Notes: generated by a model not told the origin, from the sequence alone. A DNA stretch of 64,000 nucleotides from WHTK01 sp965197795 (GCA_965197795.1 OZ240228.1:2170001-2234000), one strand, 5' to 3'; counted from the stretch's first letter, positions 27,572-37,157 are shown. Translations and numbers: made by a program.

Positions 27572-30201
27572 TTAGGCGGCTATGTGGTCAGCGGGTGATT
27601 GGTGAAGAGGCAGGTCGAGGGTGAAAGTACTGCCCCGAGCGAGCTCGCTCTCGACGAAGAGACGTCCACCCATGAGCTCGACGAGCTGTTTAGTGATGTA
27701 AAGGCCAAGGCCGGTGCCGCGGACGCTGGGGTCGTTGGATTCGAGGCGATGGAACCTTTCGAAGATGCGGTCGAGTTGGTCGTGCGCAATGCCCTGACCG
27801 TGGTCGTGGACTTCGAGGCGAAGGCGACCGTCCTGAGCCGTGTAAGTGACCTCCACCGGCTGGTTGTCAGGTGAGTATTTAAGGGCGTTGTCGACGAGGT
27901 TGGTTAGGGCCTGGCTGAGTTTGCCATGATCCGCTTCAATTTCGATCGGTGCGTCCGCCGAGATTAGAACCTCACGTTCGGGAGTGCGACCTGCCAGTAC
28001 GCGTCGGACGGTCTCATTGACGCAGTCGTCAAGCGCGAAGCTCTCCGAATGAAGAACTACGGATTTGGAAGCGAGTCTGCTTGCGTCCAGTAAATCTGAG
28101 ACCAGATCGGAGAGACGTTTCGCCTCGCTGTTGATGCGTCCGGCCCACTCCTGCTCACGTGAATTGGCATCAAGGCTCTCGGACAGGAGCTCAGCGAAAC
28201 CTTGAACACCGGTGAGTGGAGTTCGGAGCTCGTGGGAGGCATGCCGATGAATTCATCCTTCATCTGCTCAACCTCGAATTCTTTAGTGATGTCACTGAGG
28301 AGTAGGCCTTTGCCGAGGTCACGGTTGTTGGTGTCACGCACCGGGAACATGGAGCAGCGCAGGACCTTCTTGCGAGGTAAGGCAAGGACGAGGTTGGCGG
28401 TGCGCGAGGAATCGGCAGCAACGCTGAGGCCTCTGAACTTAGCAAGAGTAGCGTCCTGGTCCTCAGCACTCTGACTTAGGATGGCTTCGAGGGAAGCTTG
28501 ATTCGTCAGGAGGAGGTCCTGGGGGGCCTTGCCGAGGATCTCCCCGACCTGAGCGCTGTAGTAGGAAATTTCGCCGTTGGCGCCGATCATGACGAGGCCG
28601 GCCGCCATGCTGTCAGCCAGGGAGGCGAGGTTGGCCTGTTCCTGCTCCTGAACCCGCAGAGCCTGCTCCATCTCCAGCGTCCTAGCGCGGGCTTCATAAA
28701 GCTCTCTGGTTTCGGTGGTGTCGCGACAAACAGTGGAGAAGTAAGCCACTTCACCGGCTTCGTCTCGGTGGGCCAGGATCACCTGGGAAACCGGAATCGC
28801 CGAGCCATCAGACTTGAGCAGAGCCGACTCGCCTTGCCAGGCTCCGCTGCTTATCGCAGCCGGAATGGCGATCTCTTGGATCAGGCTTGCTGCCTAGGGA
28901 GGATGGAAATCGGGAATACCAGTCGTGCTGACGTCGATGTCTCTAGGCATGCCTACCATATCCAGGCCAGCCTGGTTGACATAGCGGGCACGGCCATCGA
29001 CGTCAGCGATGCCCACGAAGTCGGTCGTCGCCTCGAGGATGGAACTCATCCTGGTCAGATCGCGCGACGATGTCTCAACGTCCTCGGCCATACTGTTAAA
29101 GGCATCAACGAGGGGCTGGATCTCCTCGATTTCAGCTCTCGAAATACGCTGTGAGAGATTGCCTGACCCGATCTTCCACATCGCCGACCCAAGGGCAGAG
29201 AGCGGCTTGGCAAGCTGCCTTGGCAAGAATGCGGCCCCAAGGAGTGCGGTTAAGAGTACGAAGCTAAGCGCCAGGAGCAAACCTCTTTGAGTACTGGCCA
29301 CAATGGCAAACGCCTCAGATTTCGCCTGTACGACACCGATTTGCCAGCCGAGTCCCTCAATGTTCGTAAGAGCGCCTAAGGTTTCAACCGAGCCATCAGA
29401 GAACTCGAGGAGGATGGAATGCGCCCTACCGAGGTCATGGGCATCATCGAGGTCATGAGCGGGGGCTGCATGCGGGGCGGAGATGTCGTCTATCAGCGCA
29501 TCGGACGAGAGCTTCGTGAGGAGTCGTTCGGAATCGGGGTGAGCAATTAGATTGCCGTTTTGGTCGAGGGCCAGAGCATGACCAGAGTCGCCGATAGCCA
29601 ACGGCTCTAGTAATTTCCAGATCTCCTGCATCTCCATTCTGCCGACAACGATTGCGGTTACTCGACCGTCTTTCACAACGGGAGCAGAAATGTTGATGAC
29701 CAGATCCATGGTATCCGGCGCGACCAGGACCCGGGAAACGTAAGTATCTCCAGCCAGAGCATTTGTGAAGGCAGAACTGCTCTTCCATGAGCCCAAATAA
29801 CTGAAGGTAGTCGAACTCCGCGCTTGGCCTTGAGGCGTCAATACTGTGATGTCCTCGAAGACCTTGAAGAAGTCAGATGCCTGATGGAGTTGCTCCAGTT
29901 CAAGTTCTGGGTCGACGTCACCTGAGCCAACAAATGGATTGGCGGCCAGGAGTTCGATGTTTGTCCTGGCTTCATCCAATTCGTTGCGAACAGCGAGAGC
30001 TTGCAGTTGCGATGATTCCAAGAGGCGCTCCTCGGCTCCGCTGATCACGTTAGGCCGCATGGAGAGAAGGAGGAAGCCGAAGACGATAGCGATAGGCAAG
30101 ATGCCAACCAGGATCAGCAGACGGTTCAGTCGAGCCTTGAGACTCTTGCCCAGAACACGCTGCATCAATTGATGCCCCTTCCTGCCCGTGCTGCTTCTCA
30201 T
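27572..30201 (-). pseudogene. Cache-HAMP-PAS-PAS hybrid-type sensor histidine kinase, one TAG and one frameshift
   Basis: The frame has TM1 (LLILVGILPIAIVFGFLLLS), a dCache-like extracytoplasmic domain (about residues 45-280), TM2, HAMP and a first PAS. A TAG at 28894-28896 (codon 436) interrupts it; the same frame resumes at once (AASLIQEIAIPA) through a second PAS. Near 28239 a lost G shifts the frame inside the HisKA box, MKDEFIGMA-SHELRTPLTG. The remainder reads cleanly to ATPase motifs NLVDNALKYSP, DHGQGIAHD and GTGLGLYITK. ATG 30165 is an alternative start. It lies between a PotD-like binding protein and a receiver. Confidence 0.85.
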
Positions 30202-30264
30202 TGAGAAGCAGCTCCCTCAGTTGGTAGAAAGGGCGGGAGCCTCTATGGCAGCCCAGGCTTCATT

Positions 30265-31289
30265 TCAGAGCGTGCGTAGTCCGGAATCCCATACGATCCA
30301 GGCTTCCAGGTTGTCAGAGTCCGGATAGATCGTCGGATCGGAGCGGTATTCCTCACTGATCAGACCCATGTCGAGGGCGGCTTTGTTTGGCGAGGCATAA
30401 CCGGCCCATTCGTTGGCCTCTGTCTGGTTCTCGGGGTCCAGGATGAAGTTCATGAAGGTAGCGGCTGCGCTCTTGTTCCTGGCATCACGTGGCATCGCAA
30501 ACACGTCCAGGTAGATGTCTGCTCCCTCTTCCGGTATGAAGAATGCAAGGTCTGGGTTTTCAGTGATTGCAATGGCTGCGTCGCCGTTGTATGCCATCGC
30601 TGCCCAGAGTTCCTCGCTTACCATCGCTTCCTTTATGTTCCATGGCTCCATGAAGCTGTGGAGCAGGAGCTTTTGCTCTCGCAGTATCTCAACCACCTCG
30701 GCCAGTTGTTCTGGGTCGCTGGAATTCAGCGAATAGCCCAGTGACTTCAGAGTCATACCGATGACGACCACAAAGTCACTATCCAACGCCACTCGACCAG
30801 CTAACCGCGGATCACGGAGCGCAGCCCAGCTCAGCTCTTCGGGCTCGAAGAACTTGGTGTTGTAAATAACGCCAGTCGAGCCCCAATCGAACGGGACGCT
30901 GAACTTGTTTCCTGGGTCGCCAGCTAGGCAGGATCGATATTGGCGAGGTTGGGGATATTGGCCCGGTCCAATTCAGCCAGGAGTCTAAGCCCACTTAGCT
31001 CCGCGACAAGGGCGTCGGAGGCAGAAATGACGTCGTAGGCACTGGTATCAGACTCTACGAGAGCCTGAAGCTCTGGCTCGTCGGCGAAATACTTCATGAT
31101 GACGGTAACGCCGGTTTCGGCCTCGAACCTGGCGATCACATCAGGTGATATGTACTCCTCGTACGTAAGGATGACCAGCTCGGTTCCTCGTATGTCGTCA
31201 GCCGCAGACTCGTTTGACCCTCCACTGGACCCGCAGGCAATCAGTAACAGGAGTGCTAGAGATGTCGCGATAATTGAAAAGTGCTTCAT
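30265..31289 (-). pseudogene. PotD-like extracellular solute-binding lipoprotein, one frameshift
   Basis: ATG 31289 has AAGGAG upstream. A lipoprotein signal (SIIATSLALLLLIAC) precedes a spermidine/putrescine-type binding fold: LVILTYEEYISPDVIARFEAETG and SAYDVISASDALVAEL. The frame ends near 30926 after ANIDPA; with one C restored it continues LAGDPGNKFSVPFDWGSTGV and onward to WAAMAYNGDAAIAI and FMNFILDPENQTEANEWAGY. The repaired length is about 341 residues, normal for the family. No ABC permease or ATPase gene accompanies it; the adjacent gene is a Cache histidine kinase, so a sensing role for the bound ligand is plausible inference. Confidence 0.85.
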
Positions 31290-31701
31290 GAGGCTCCTTT
31301 GCAGAGTATGAACAGATAGTTATCGACGCCTGCCTCGGTGGTTTAAGAGGCTGCTTCATGTTGAAGGGTTGAATGCAAAGATCGCTTCACGCGTGAAGGT
31401 GTCGCCCTGATTAAACTCGCTTTCGGCGCGCACCACCCATCGATGCGAAGACGACGTACCGGTCGTCTTGCAGGTACATGAGTGGTGTGACGCACGCTTG
31501 CCGCGTCCTTGCGCCTCTCGAATGAAGGATCAGGATGGAACCTCGATGCGAAGTGGCGGTTACGACTCCGCCGCTGGCGCGAAACTCCTCTATCACTTGC
31601 CGGTTCTTCTGGTTCAGCAGAAGCCTCTCAGAACGTAGTCGACCTTTAGCAGGGCGTCTTGGACTCTAAGGAGACTAGCTTCCATTACCATAGGGCCCAC
31701 G
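31290..31701. other. Gap holding only gene remnants
   Basis: Apart from the F420-type oxidoreductase fragment described separately, a leftward stretch around 31350-31430 reads VRAESEFNQGDTFT, which resembles the end of a histidine-kinase ATPase domain. No intact gene is visible, so the region looks like accumulated debris. Confidence 0.4.
31411..31617 (-). pseudogene. Remnant of an F420-type nitroreductase/DUF385 protein
   Basis: The fragment reads NQKNRQVIEEFRASGGVV, then LILHSRGARTRQACVTPLMY and DDRYVVFASMGG. These match the start and middle of deazaflavin-dependent (F420H2) nitroreductase-family proteins, which normally continue with a PxWYxNLxANP segment to about 140 residues. Here the sequence turns to unrelated residues and stops. 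No good ribosome-binding site is present. It suggests the lineage uses F420, in line with the luciferase-like oxidoreductases elsewhere in the window. Confidence 0.6.
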
Positions 31702-32568
31702 ATGGTCTTCCTCAGTTACTCGCAAGAAGAGTTGGATCGCGCCTACAACCAGCGGGCCTACGCAGTGAACCAGGAGCAGGTCGAGCTGCGACTGAAGGCG
31801 CGCTCTCAAGAAGCGCGGCAGAGGCTGGGGATGCCATGGCGGCTGTCTTACGGCGAATCGACCGCCGAGAGGCTGGACATTTTCGAATCGCATGATGCCC
31901 CGGCCCCGACGGTGGTCTACGTGCACGGCGGAGCGTGGCGAGGTGGCAGCGCGGAAAACTCAGCCTTTCCGGCCGAGGTCTTGATCGACGCCGACGTGAA
32001 CTACGTCGCCCTTGATTTCAGCCTCGTTGATGACGCCGGCGGCAGCTTGTATCCGATGGTAGAGCAGGTTCGCAAGGCTGTTGCCTGGGTCTACCACAAT
32101 ACTGCAAGCTTCGGAGGCGATCCCGGGCGCATACACCTCGTTGGACACTCCTCAGGCGCCCACCTCGCTGCTTGTGTGCTCTCGACCGACTGGCAGGCGA
32201 ACTTCGGTCTGCCTTCGGACGTGATCAAGACGGGGTTGTTGGCCAGTGGCATGTACGACCTGTACCCGGTGAGTCTTTCAGCCCGTAGCCAGTACGTGAG
32301 CTTCACCAGCGGAATGATTGAGGATCTGAGCCCCATACGACGGGTAGAAAGCTGGAAGGTGCCCGTTATCGTTGCGTACGGAACTCTGGAGACGCCGGAA
32401 TTCCAGCGCCAATCGCAAGAGTTCGCGGACGCTCTAGGCAGGGCTGGGAAAGACGTCAAGCTACTGGTCGGTGAGGGCTATAACCACTTCGAGATTCGAG
32501 AGACCCTCGGAAATCCATACGGCCTGCTGGGGCGCGCGGTTCTGGAACAGGTGTGCCGCATCGACTGA
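31702..32568 (+). CDS. Alpha/beta hydrolase, kynurenine-formamidase-like, 288 aa
   Basis: The N-terminal YSQEELDRAYNQRAYAVN resembles arylformamidase-type hydrolases. The oxyanion HGGAW motif (VVYVHGGAWRGGS) and the elbow GHSSGAHLAA place the nucleophilic Ser near residue 151; His in GYNHFEI and an acidic residue before it complete the triad. Length is normal. The ATG follows AGGG at short spacing. Family members remove formyl groups from N-formylkynurenine or hydrolyse small esters/amides; since no tryptophan-pathway genes are adjacent, only the superfamily is firm. Confidence 0.85.
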   Translation: MVFLSYSQEELDRAYNQRAYAVNQEQVELRLKARSQEARQRLGMPWRLSYGESTAERLDIFESHDAPAPTVVYVHGGAWRGGSAENSAFPAEVLIDADVNYVALDFSLVDDAGGSLYPMVEQVRKAVAWVYHNTASFGGDPGRIHLVGHSSGAHLAACVLSTDWQANFGLPSDVIKTGLLASGMYDLYPVSLSARSQYVSFTSGMIEDLSPIRRVESWKVPVIVAYGTLETPEFQRQSQEFADALGRAGKDVKLLVGEGYNHFEIRETLGNPYGLLGRAVLEQVCRID

Positions 32569-32692
32569 GCGCCGCTTCGCTCTGCAAGACGACCCTGAGT
32601 GAGGTATTAGAGAGCTCGAGAATCTGCCACGCTGCAGGGGTCAAAGTAGGTGGAAGCCGATCGCATCCAGGCGCCAGGAAGCGAAGCCTGGC

Positions 32693-33658
32693 TTAGTGTG
32701 ACGGAGGCCTGTAGTGGCCGAAAGTGTGGTCGTAGTCTCGTTGTTGCTCGTCCGTCAGAAATGCGTCCTCGATCCCTCGGATCTTCTCGTCGCCGAACAG
32801 GGCGTAGTCGTCAAACCTGAAACGCCCCCACTTGCCTATCGTAGGTGCGGGGCGAGCGTCCAGGGCTGCTTGTCCGCGCTCCCGCAGATCGTTGAGTAGC
32901 TCCCAGGTTCCCTGGAGAGGTGGCGAGCTGGTGATAGCCGGGAACAGGCATACGGACACCCCCATCTGCTCGAGCTGCTCGAGTGTGGGGATCGGTGGCG
33001 GGCCGGCGAAGTGTGGCAGTACCGGTCCCGGGATTTTCTCCGCGGCGAAGGCCACGTCTTCTATCGTCTGGACGTTGTTCAACCAGATGAGGTCGACCTT
33101 GGCTTCCTCGACGTAGGCGATGCATCGCTCGACCGCTTCTTCGAACGATCCGTTCTCCGCGCCGATAAAATCGCAGCGGGCGCAGACCACGAAGTCTGGA
33201 TCCAGCTCCGCCTTAGCCGCCATGGCTGCCTTGTACTTACCGATGGCATCGGCCTGGGAGATGCAGCGGCGACCGGGGCCACCTCCAGAGCGCTTGGGCG
33301 ATTCCTGGTCCTCGATGTTCATGCCGGCTGCCCCTGCACGAATGAACCCCTGGACGGCGTGATAGACGCTTAGTGCGTTTCCATACCCTGTGTCAGCGTC
33401 GACCAGGATTGGAATGTTGCAGGCGGTGGTTACGCGCTGAGTCGCCTGAGTCATCTCCTCCCGTCCCATCAGGCCGACATCGGGTAACCCCAGGATCTGG
33501 GCGGACACCTGAGAGCCGGCGAGAAAGAATGAATCGAGACCGGCGACCTCCACCATTCGGGCCGCGACCGGGCTGAAGCCGCCCGGCATGAGCAGCAACT
33601 TTGGCTCCGTAAGAAGGCGCTGAAACCGTGTGGTCACCTTCTCAGTTTGGGAAACCAT
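32693..33658 (-). CDS. Isocitrate lyase/PEP mutase superfamily protein, 321 aa
   Basis: This is a TIM-barrel of the ICL/PEPM family. DADTGYGNALSVYHAV carries the Mg2+-binding acidic residues, and GMNIEDQESPKRSGG is the gating loop. True isocitrate and methylisocitrate lyases have a catalytic Cys in a KxCGH-like loop; here the corresponding residue is Ser, as in carboxyphosphonoenolpyruvate- or oxaloacetate-type members, so it is probably not a lyase of the glyoxylate cycle. ATG 33658 is preceded by AGGAGG at ideal spacing. It converges on the formamidase-like gene and diverges from a VOC gene. Confidence 0.92.
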   Translation of the reverse strand: MVSQTEKVTTRFQRLLTEPKLLLMPGGFSPVAARMVEVAGLDSFFLAGSQVSAQILGLPDVGLMGREEMTQATQRVTTACNIPILVDADTGYGNALSVYHAVQGFIRAGAAGMNIEDQESPKRSGGGPGRRCISQADAIGKYKAAMAAKAELDPDFVVCARCDFIGAENGSFEEAVERCIAYVEEAKVDLIWLNNVQTIEDVAFAAEKIPGPVLPHFAGPPPIPTLEQLEQMGVSVCLFPAITSSPPLQGTWELLNDLRERGQAALDARPAPTIGKWGRFRFDDYALFGDEKIRGIEDAFLTDEQQRDYDHTFGHYRPPSH

Positions 33659-33845
33659 CGTTTACCTCCTGCTACCAACCGTTGGAGCGTCGGGGGATGC
33701 TGAGGACGCGGGACACTGTGCCACAGTAGGCTCTGGTTTGAGTCTGCTGAGCACATGGGGCGGTGTTCGATTAAATGCTACCGGTTCCGACCCAGATTAC
33801 AATCTTCACAGTCTTTCCCACGAAGAATGATTCAAGGAGGCGATT

Positions 33846-34223
33846 ATGGCTATCGAACGATTCACGACCATCACGCTCCAAGTCTCGGACGTCGAACGCT
33901 CTCTACAGTTCTACCGTGACGGGCTTGGCCTCTCGTTCAATCCCGCGACCTCCGAGAGTGCCGTTGGGGCCGAGGTTGGCGGCGTGTTCCTCCTCCTGCA
34001 CAAAGACTTCGAACCCGGCCTTCAGGGAAAGGAGCGTGGAGTAGGAATCGAGCTCCATTTCGGTGTACCTGACGCGGATGTGTACTTCACGGAGCTGCGG
34101 CAGCGAGGTATTCAGCCTTACGGCGAACCCGAGGATCAACCCTGGGGCCGCGTCTTCTCCGTCGGTGACCCCGACGGATACGAGATCGAGTTCGTTGCAC
34201 CGCTCGCGAAGGACAAGCAGTAG
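33846..34223 (+). CDS. VOC/glyoxalase family protein, 125 aa
   Basis: A two-module betaalphabetabetabeta VOC protein: TTITLQVSDVERSLQFYRDGLGL starts module one and ELHFGVPDADVYFTELRQRGI module two, ending DPDGYEIEFVAPL with the usual metal-ligand Glu. Metal or substrate cannot be deduced; relatives include glyoxalases, extradiol-type dioxygenases and resistance proteins. ATG 33846 has AAGGAGG upstream. The gene precedes the ASST-like gene by 68 bases on the same strand. Confidence 0.9.
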   Translation: MAIERFTTITLQVSDVERSLQFYRDGLGLSFNPATSESAVGAEVGGVFLLLHKDFEPGLQGKERGVGIELHFGVPDADVYFTELRQRGIQPYGEPEDQPWGRVFSVGDPDGYEIEFVAPLAKDKQ

Positions 34224-34291
34224 AGCGCTGTAGGCGGCACTGGCACGACCACCGCTGTCAGGCCAGAACCAAGAAGGTTTGTAGGAGGAAT

Positions 34292-35431
34292 ATGGGCTAC
34301 TCAATGTTCGCACCGACCGGCGTGACGTACGTCGACGCAAGTAAAGTCCAGAGCGGATACACGCTCTTCACCACGCTCTCGGGCGATCAGACCTACCTCA
34401 TGGACATCGCAGGCGAGATCGTCCGGTCCTGGCGCCCACCCGAGCCGTGGAAACCCTATTACGGTTACTTCATCGAGAACGGGAACCTGTTGCTGCGCTG
34501 CACCACCGGCAGGGAGTCCTGGGGGTTCGGTGGCGCCAGCGGCGCCGTTGTCGAATTGGATTGGGATGGCAACCTGGTGTGGCAGTTCGAGCGTCCAACG
34601 CTGCATCATGACCACTGCCGCCTTCGCAACGGCAACACGATGGTCCTGGCCTGGGAGCTCCTCGATTCGGCAGTCGCCGGTCGCGTTCAAGGTGGCGTGG
34701 CGGGCAGCGAGCTGGCGCCGGGCGTCCTCGACGAGGACTTCTGCTGGGTCCCGGACCTCGCGGCACAGGCGGGGTCCGAACGGCCGCCGGGCTCGATAAT
34801 CAGCGACGTTCTGTTCGAAGTCGACGCCAATGGCGAGGTTGTCTGGGAGTGGCACGGCAGCGATCACCTGGACCCAGAGCTCGACGTGATCTGCCCGTTA
34901 GAGGGCAGGCAAGAATGGACCCACGGCAACGGTGTCGACGAGATGGCGGACGGCAGCCTCCTGCTGAGTTTTCGTCAGACCAGCACCGTCCTTACGCTGG
35001 ACCGATCTTCCGGGGACGTGCTGTGGCGCTGGGGGCCGGGGACGGTTTCGCACCAGCACGACCCTACGCCGCTGCAGAACGGCAACGTCCTGCTCTTCGA
35101 CAACGGGGAACACAGGCTTCGTGGCTCGTGTCACTCTCGCGTGGTTGAGATGAATCCACGAACCAACGAGATCGAGTGGCAGTACGCCGGTTCACCGCCG
35201 CTTTCGTTCTTCAGTACGGGCATTAGCGGCGCTCAACGGTTGCCGAACGGCAACACCTTCATCTGCGAGGGCAGGACTGGGCGCCTATTCGAGGTGACGC
35301 AGGGAGGCGAGATCGTCTGGGAGTTCGTCAATCCGTACGAGTTTCCACACAGAGGAGACGACCGCAACCGGGCCGTGTTTCGAGCACATCGCTACTTGGC
35401 AGACGGGCCTGAGTTGAAGAATCGGCTCTGA
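34292..35431 (+). CDS. Arylsulfotransferase (ASST)-like beta-propeller protein, 379 aa
   Basis: Repeated propeller blades of the type GxVVxxWDxxGNxVWxW are visible: DIAGEIVRSWRPP, VVELDWDGNLVWQFE, FEVDANGEVVWEWHGSD, LDRSSGDVLWRWGPG, NPRTNEIEWQYAGS and VTQGGEIVWEFVNP. Candidate active-site histidines occur in LHHDHCRLRNGNTMVL, EWTHGNGVDE and SHQHDPTPLQNGNVL. This is the ASST/PQQ-like family. Characterised ASSTs are periplasmic, but no signal peptide is present here, so the protein seems cytoplasmic and may not be a sulfotransferase. Start: ATG 34292 after GTAGGAGGAA. Confidence 0.87.
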   Translation: MGYSMFAPTGVTYVDASKVQSGYTLFTTLSGDQTYLMDIAGEIVRSWRPPEPWKPYYGYFIENGNLLLRCTTGRESWGFGGASGAVVELDWDGNLVWQFERPTLHHDHCRLRNGNTMVLAWELLDSAVAGRVQGGVAGSELAPGVLDEDFCWVPDLAAQAGSERPPGSIISDVLFEVDANGEVVWEWHGSDHLDPELDVICPLEGRQEWTHGNGVDEMADGSLLLSFRQTSTVLTLDRSSGDVLWRWGPGTVSHQHDPTPLQNGNVLLFDNGEHRLRGSCHSRVVEMNPRTNEIEWQYAGSPPLSFFSTGISGAQRLPNGNTFICEGRTGRLFEVTQGGEIVWEFVNPYEFPHRGDDRNRAVFRAHRYLADGPELKNRL

Positions 35432-35570
35432 CGTTGCGGCCAAGACGTGGTGGTGGTGGTTTGACAGCCTGCCTCGCCAGGGACATGATCGCTCCATCAG
35501 GAAAACGGAGCGCGAGCTTAAGATTCGATACGCGCGCTGGGCTTGAACACGATAAGGAGGCAGACGGCCA

Positions 35571-35750
35571 ATGGAGAATCAGGAGCCTGTGGCGGTTATC
35601 GAAGGACCGAAGGGCACGGCTGAAATCTATGAGGCGGTCGTCAGCAACATAATCGAGTATCAGGTCAAGTTCAACGAACAAACGAAGATTTTCAACAATC
35701 TCGGTGAAGCGTATCTAGAAGCCGGTGAGCTAGCCGGGACAAAGACGTAA
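35571..35750 (+). CDS. Small protein upstream of a Rieske oxygenase, 59 aa
   Basis: I do not recognise the family. ATG 35571 has AAGGAGG ten bases upstream, and the frame runs cleanly to TAA. The product starts MENQEPVAVIEGPKGTAEIY and continues as an amphipathic helix (EAVVSNIIEYQVKFNEQTK) with a polar tail; there are no cysteines or membrane segments. Composition and codon use look protein-like. It stands 56 bases before the Rieske oxygenase and probably shares its transcript, suggesting an accessory or assembly role by position only. Confidence 0.72.
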   Translation: MENQEPVAVIEGPKGTAEIYEAVVSNIIEYQVKFNEQTKIFNNLGEAYLEAGELAGTKT

Positions 35751-35806
35751 GTGGTGGCTGCCGTAATTAGGCAACAATTGGCGCTGCGTTAGAAGGAAAC
35801 AAATAC

Positions 35807-37135
35807 ATGCTTACTAAACAAGACAACGAGCTTCTCAATCAGGTTGGTCCAGGTTCCTTGATGGGGAATCTGCTCCGCCGTTATTGGGTGCCGGCACTGC
35901 TTTCGGAAGAGCTGCCGGAGCCGGATTGCGAGCCCGTCGAAGTGCGGCTACTGGCTGAGGATCTCGTCGCCTTCCGCGACACGGAGGGCAGAGTCGGCCT
36001 GGTTGACTCCTGTTGTCCTCACCGCGGCAGTGGCATGTTCTACGGCCGCAACGAAGAGGGCGGCCTGCGCTGCGTTTACCACGGATGGAAGTACGACGTG
36101 AACGGCCAATGCATTGACATGCCTTCGGAGCCGCCGACCAGCAACTTCAAGGACAGGCTGAAGATTCCCGCTTATCCTGTGCATGAGTCTGGCGGCATCG
36201 TCTGGACCTACATGGGGCCGCCGGAAACGATGACCGGCTTCCGTGATTTCGGCACCGAGAACCTCCCACGTGAGAAGTGGTACGCAACGAAGCAATTCCA
36301 GCCCATGAGCTGGCTGCAGTGGATGGAAGGCCTCATGGACACCACCCACAACTCCTGGCTGCACCATTGGAAGGGCAGATTGGACCTGGAAGACGACGGT
36401 TCCGATACCCCCGGTACCTATAACTCGCAGGTGGGAATGGAAAAGTTCTGGGGCTATGACCAGGCACCGGACATCCGCGTAGTTGAGGCTTGGCACGGCT
36501 TCCGAGCAACCGGCCTGCGCAAGACACCAAACGGCAACACTCACGCTCGGCTCTATGCCTTCGTGATGCCCTACCTCTGCGGACCAGGTGGACGCAGCTT
36601 CATCGTCCCGCGCGATGAGAACACGGTCTACGACTATCACTTCGCGACGGTCCACGACGACCTGTGGAAAGACGCGGTCATGGATGGCGGCCTCTTCGGC
36701 GGCCGGGGACAGCGGGCTCCGATCCCGGGATTCCCTTTCGAACGCGAGAACATCGACCGTAATCTGGCGAACAAGTATCGCATTGACCGGGAGATTCAGA
36801 GGGACGGCACGGTCTTCGCCGGCATTGCCAATGTCAATGCCCAGGACGTGATGGCTCGACAAACGTCGTATACCGACCGAACCAAGGAACACCTTGGCAG
36901 CCTCGATCGGAAGATCATTCTGGTGCGCCGGATGTTGATCAACGCGGCAAAGAACCTGGACCGCGGCGGCGAGCCGCCGGCGACCGACCCGTCGCTGCCT
37001 TACGACAAGATCGGGTCACCCAGCAAGGTTCTGGCACCGGGCGAAGACTGGACCATCCTCGGGTCTGAGCTCGATCCGATCTACCAGCCCGACGTGGCTC
37101 CCGTGGAAGTGCCGCCGCCGCTCGTTACTTCATAA
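35807..37135 (+). CDS. Rieske aromatic-ring-hydroxylating oxygenase, alpha subunit, 442 aa
   Basis: This is the most divergent complete paralog. Rieske ligands sit at C70, H72, C89 and H92 (SCCPHRG has an extra Cys just before). The iron motif reads DTTHNSWLHHW. Where the others have NDY, this one has NKYRIDREIQRD, so a commonly conserved Asp is Lys; the following Asp is kept. The C-terminal KEHLGSLDRKIILVRR helix is normal. ATG 35807 has GAAGGAAAC upstream. A small protein gene precedes it, and a strong terminator follows. Substrate specificity probably differs from the other copies. Confidence 0.94.
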   Translation: MLTKQDNELLNQVGPGSLMGNLLRRYWVPALLSEELPEPDCEPVEVRLLAEDLVAFRDTEGRVGLVDSCCPHRGSGMFYGRNEEGGLRCVYHGWKYDVNGQCIDMPSEPPTSNFKDRLKIPAYPVHESGGIVWTYMGPPETMTGFRDFGTENLPREKWYATKQFQPMSWLQWMEGLMDTTHNSWLHHWKGRLDLEDDGSDTPGTYNSQVGMEKFWGYDQAPDIRVVEAWHGFRATGLRKTPNGNTHARLYAFVMPYLCGPGGRSFIVPRDENTVYDYHFATVHDDLWKDAVMDGGLFGGRGQRAPIPGFPFERENIDRNLANKYRIDREIQRDGTVFAGIANVNAQDVMARQTSYTDRTKEHLGSLDRKIILVRRMLINAAKNLDRGGEPPATDPSLPYDKIGSPSKVLAPGEDWTILGSELDPIYQPDVAPVEVPPPLVTS

Positions 37136-37157
37136 AGCAGTTCTAAGGCGAGAACGA

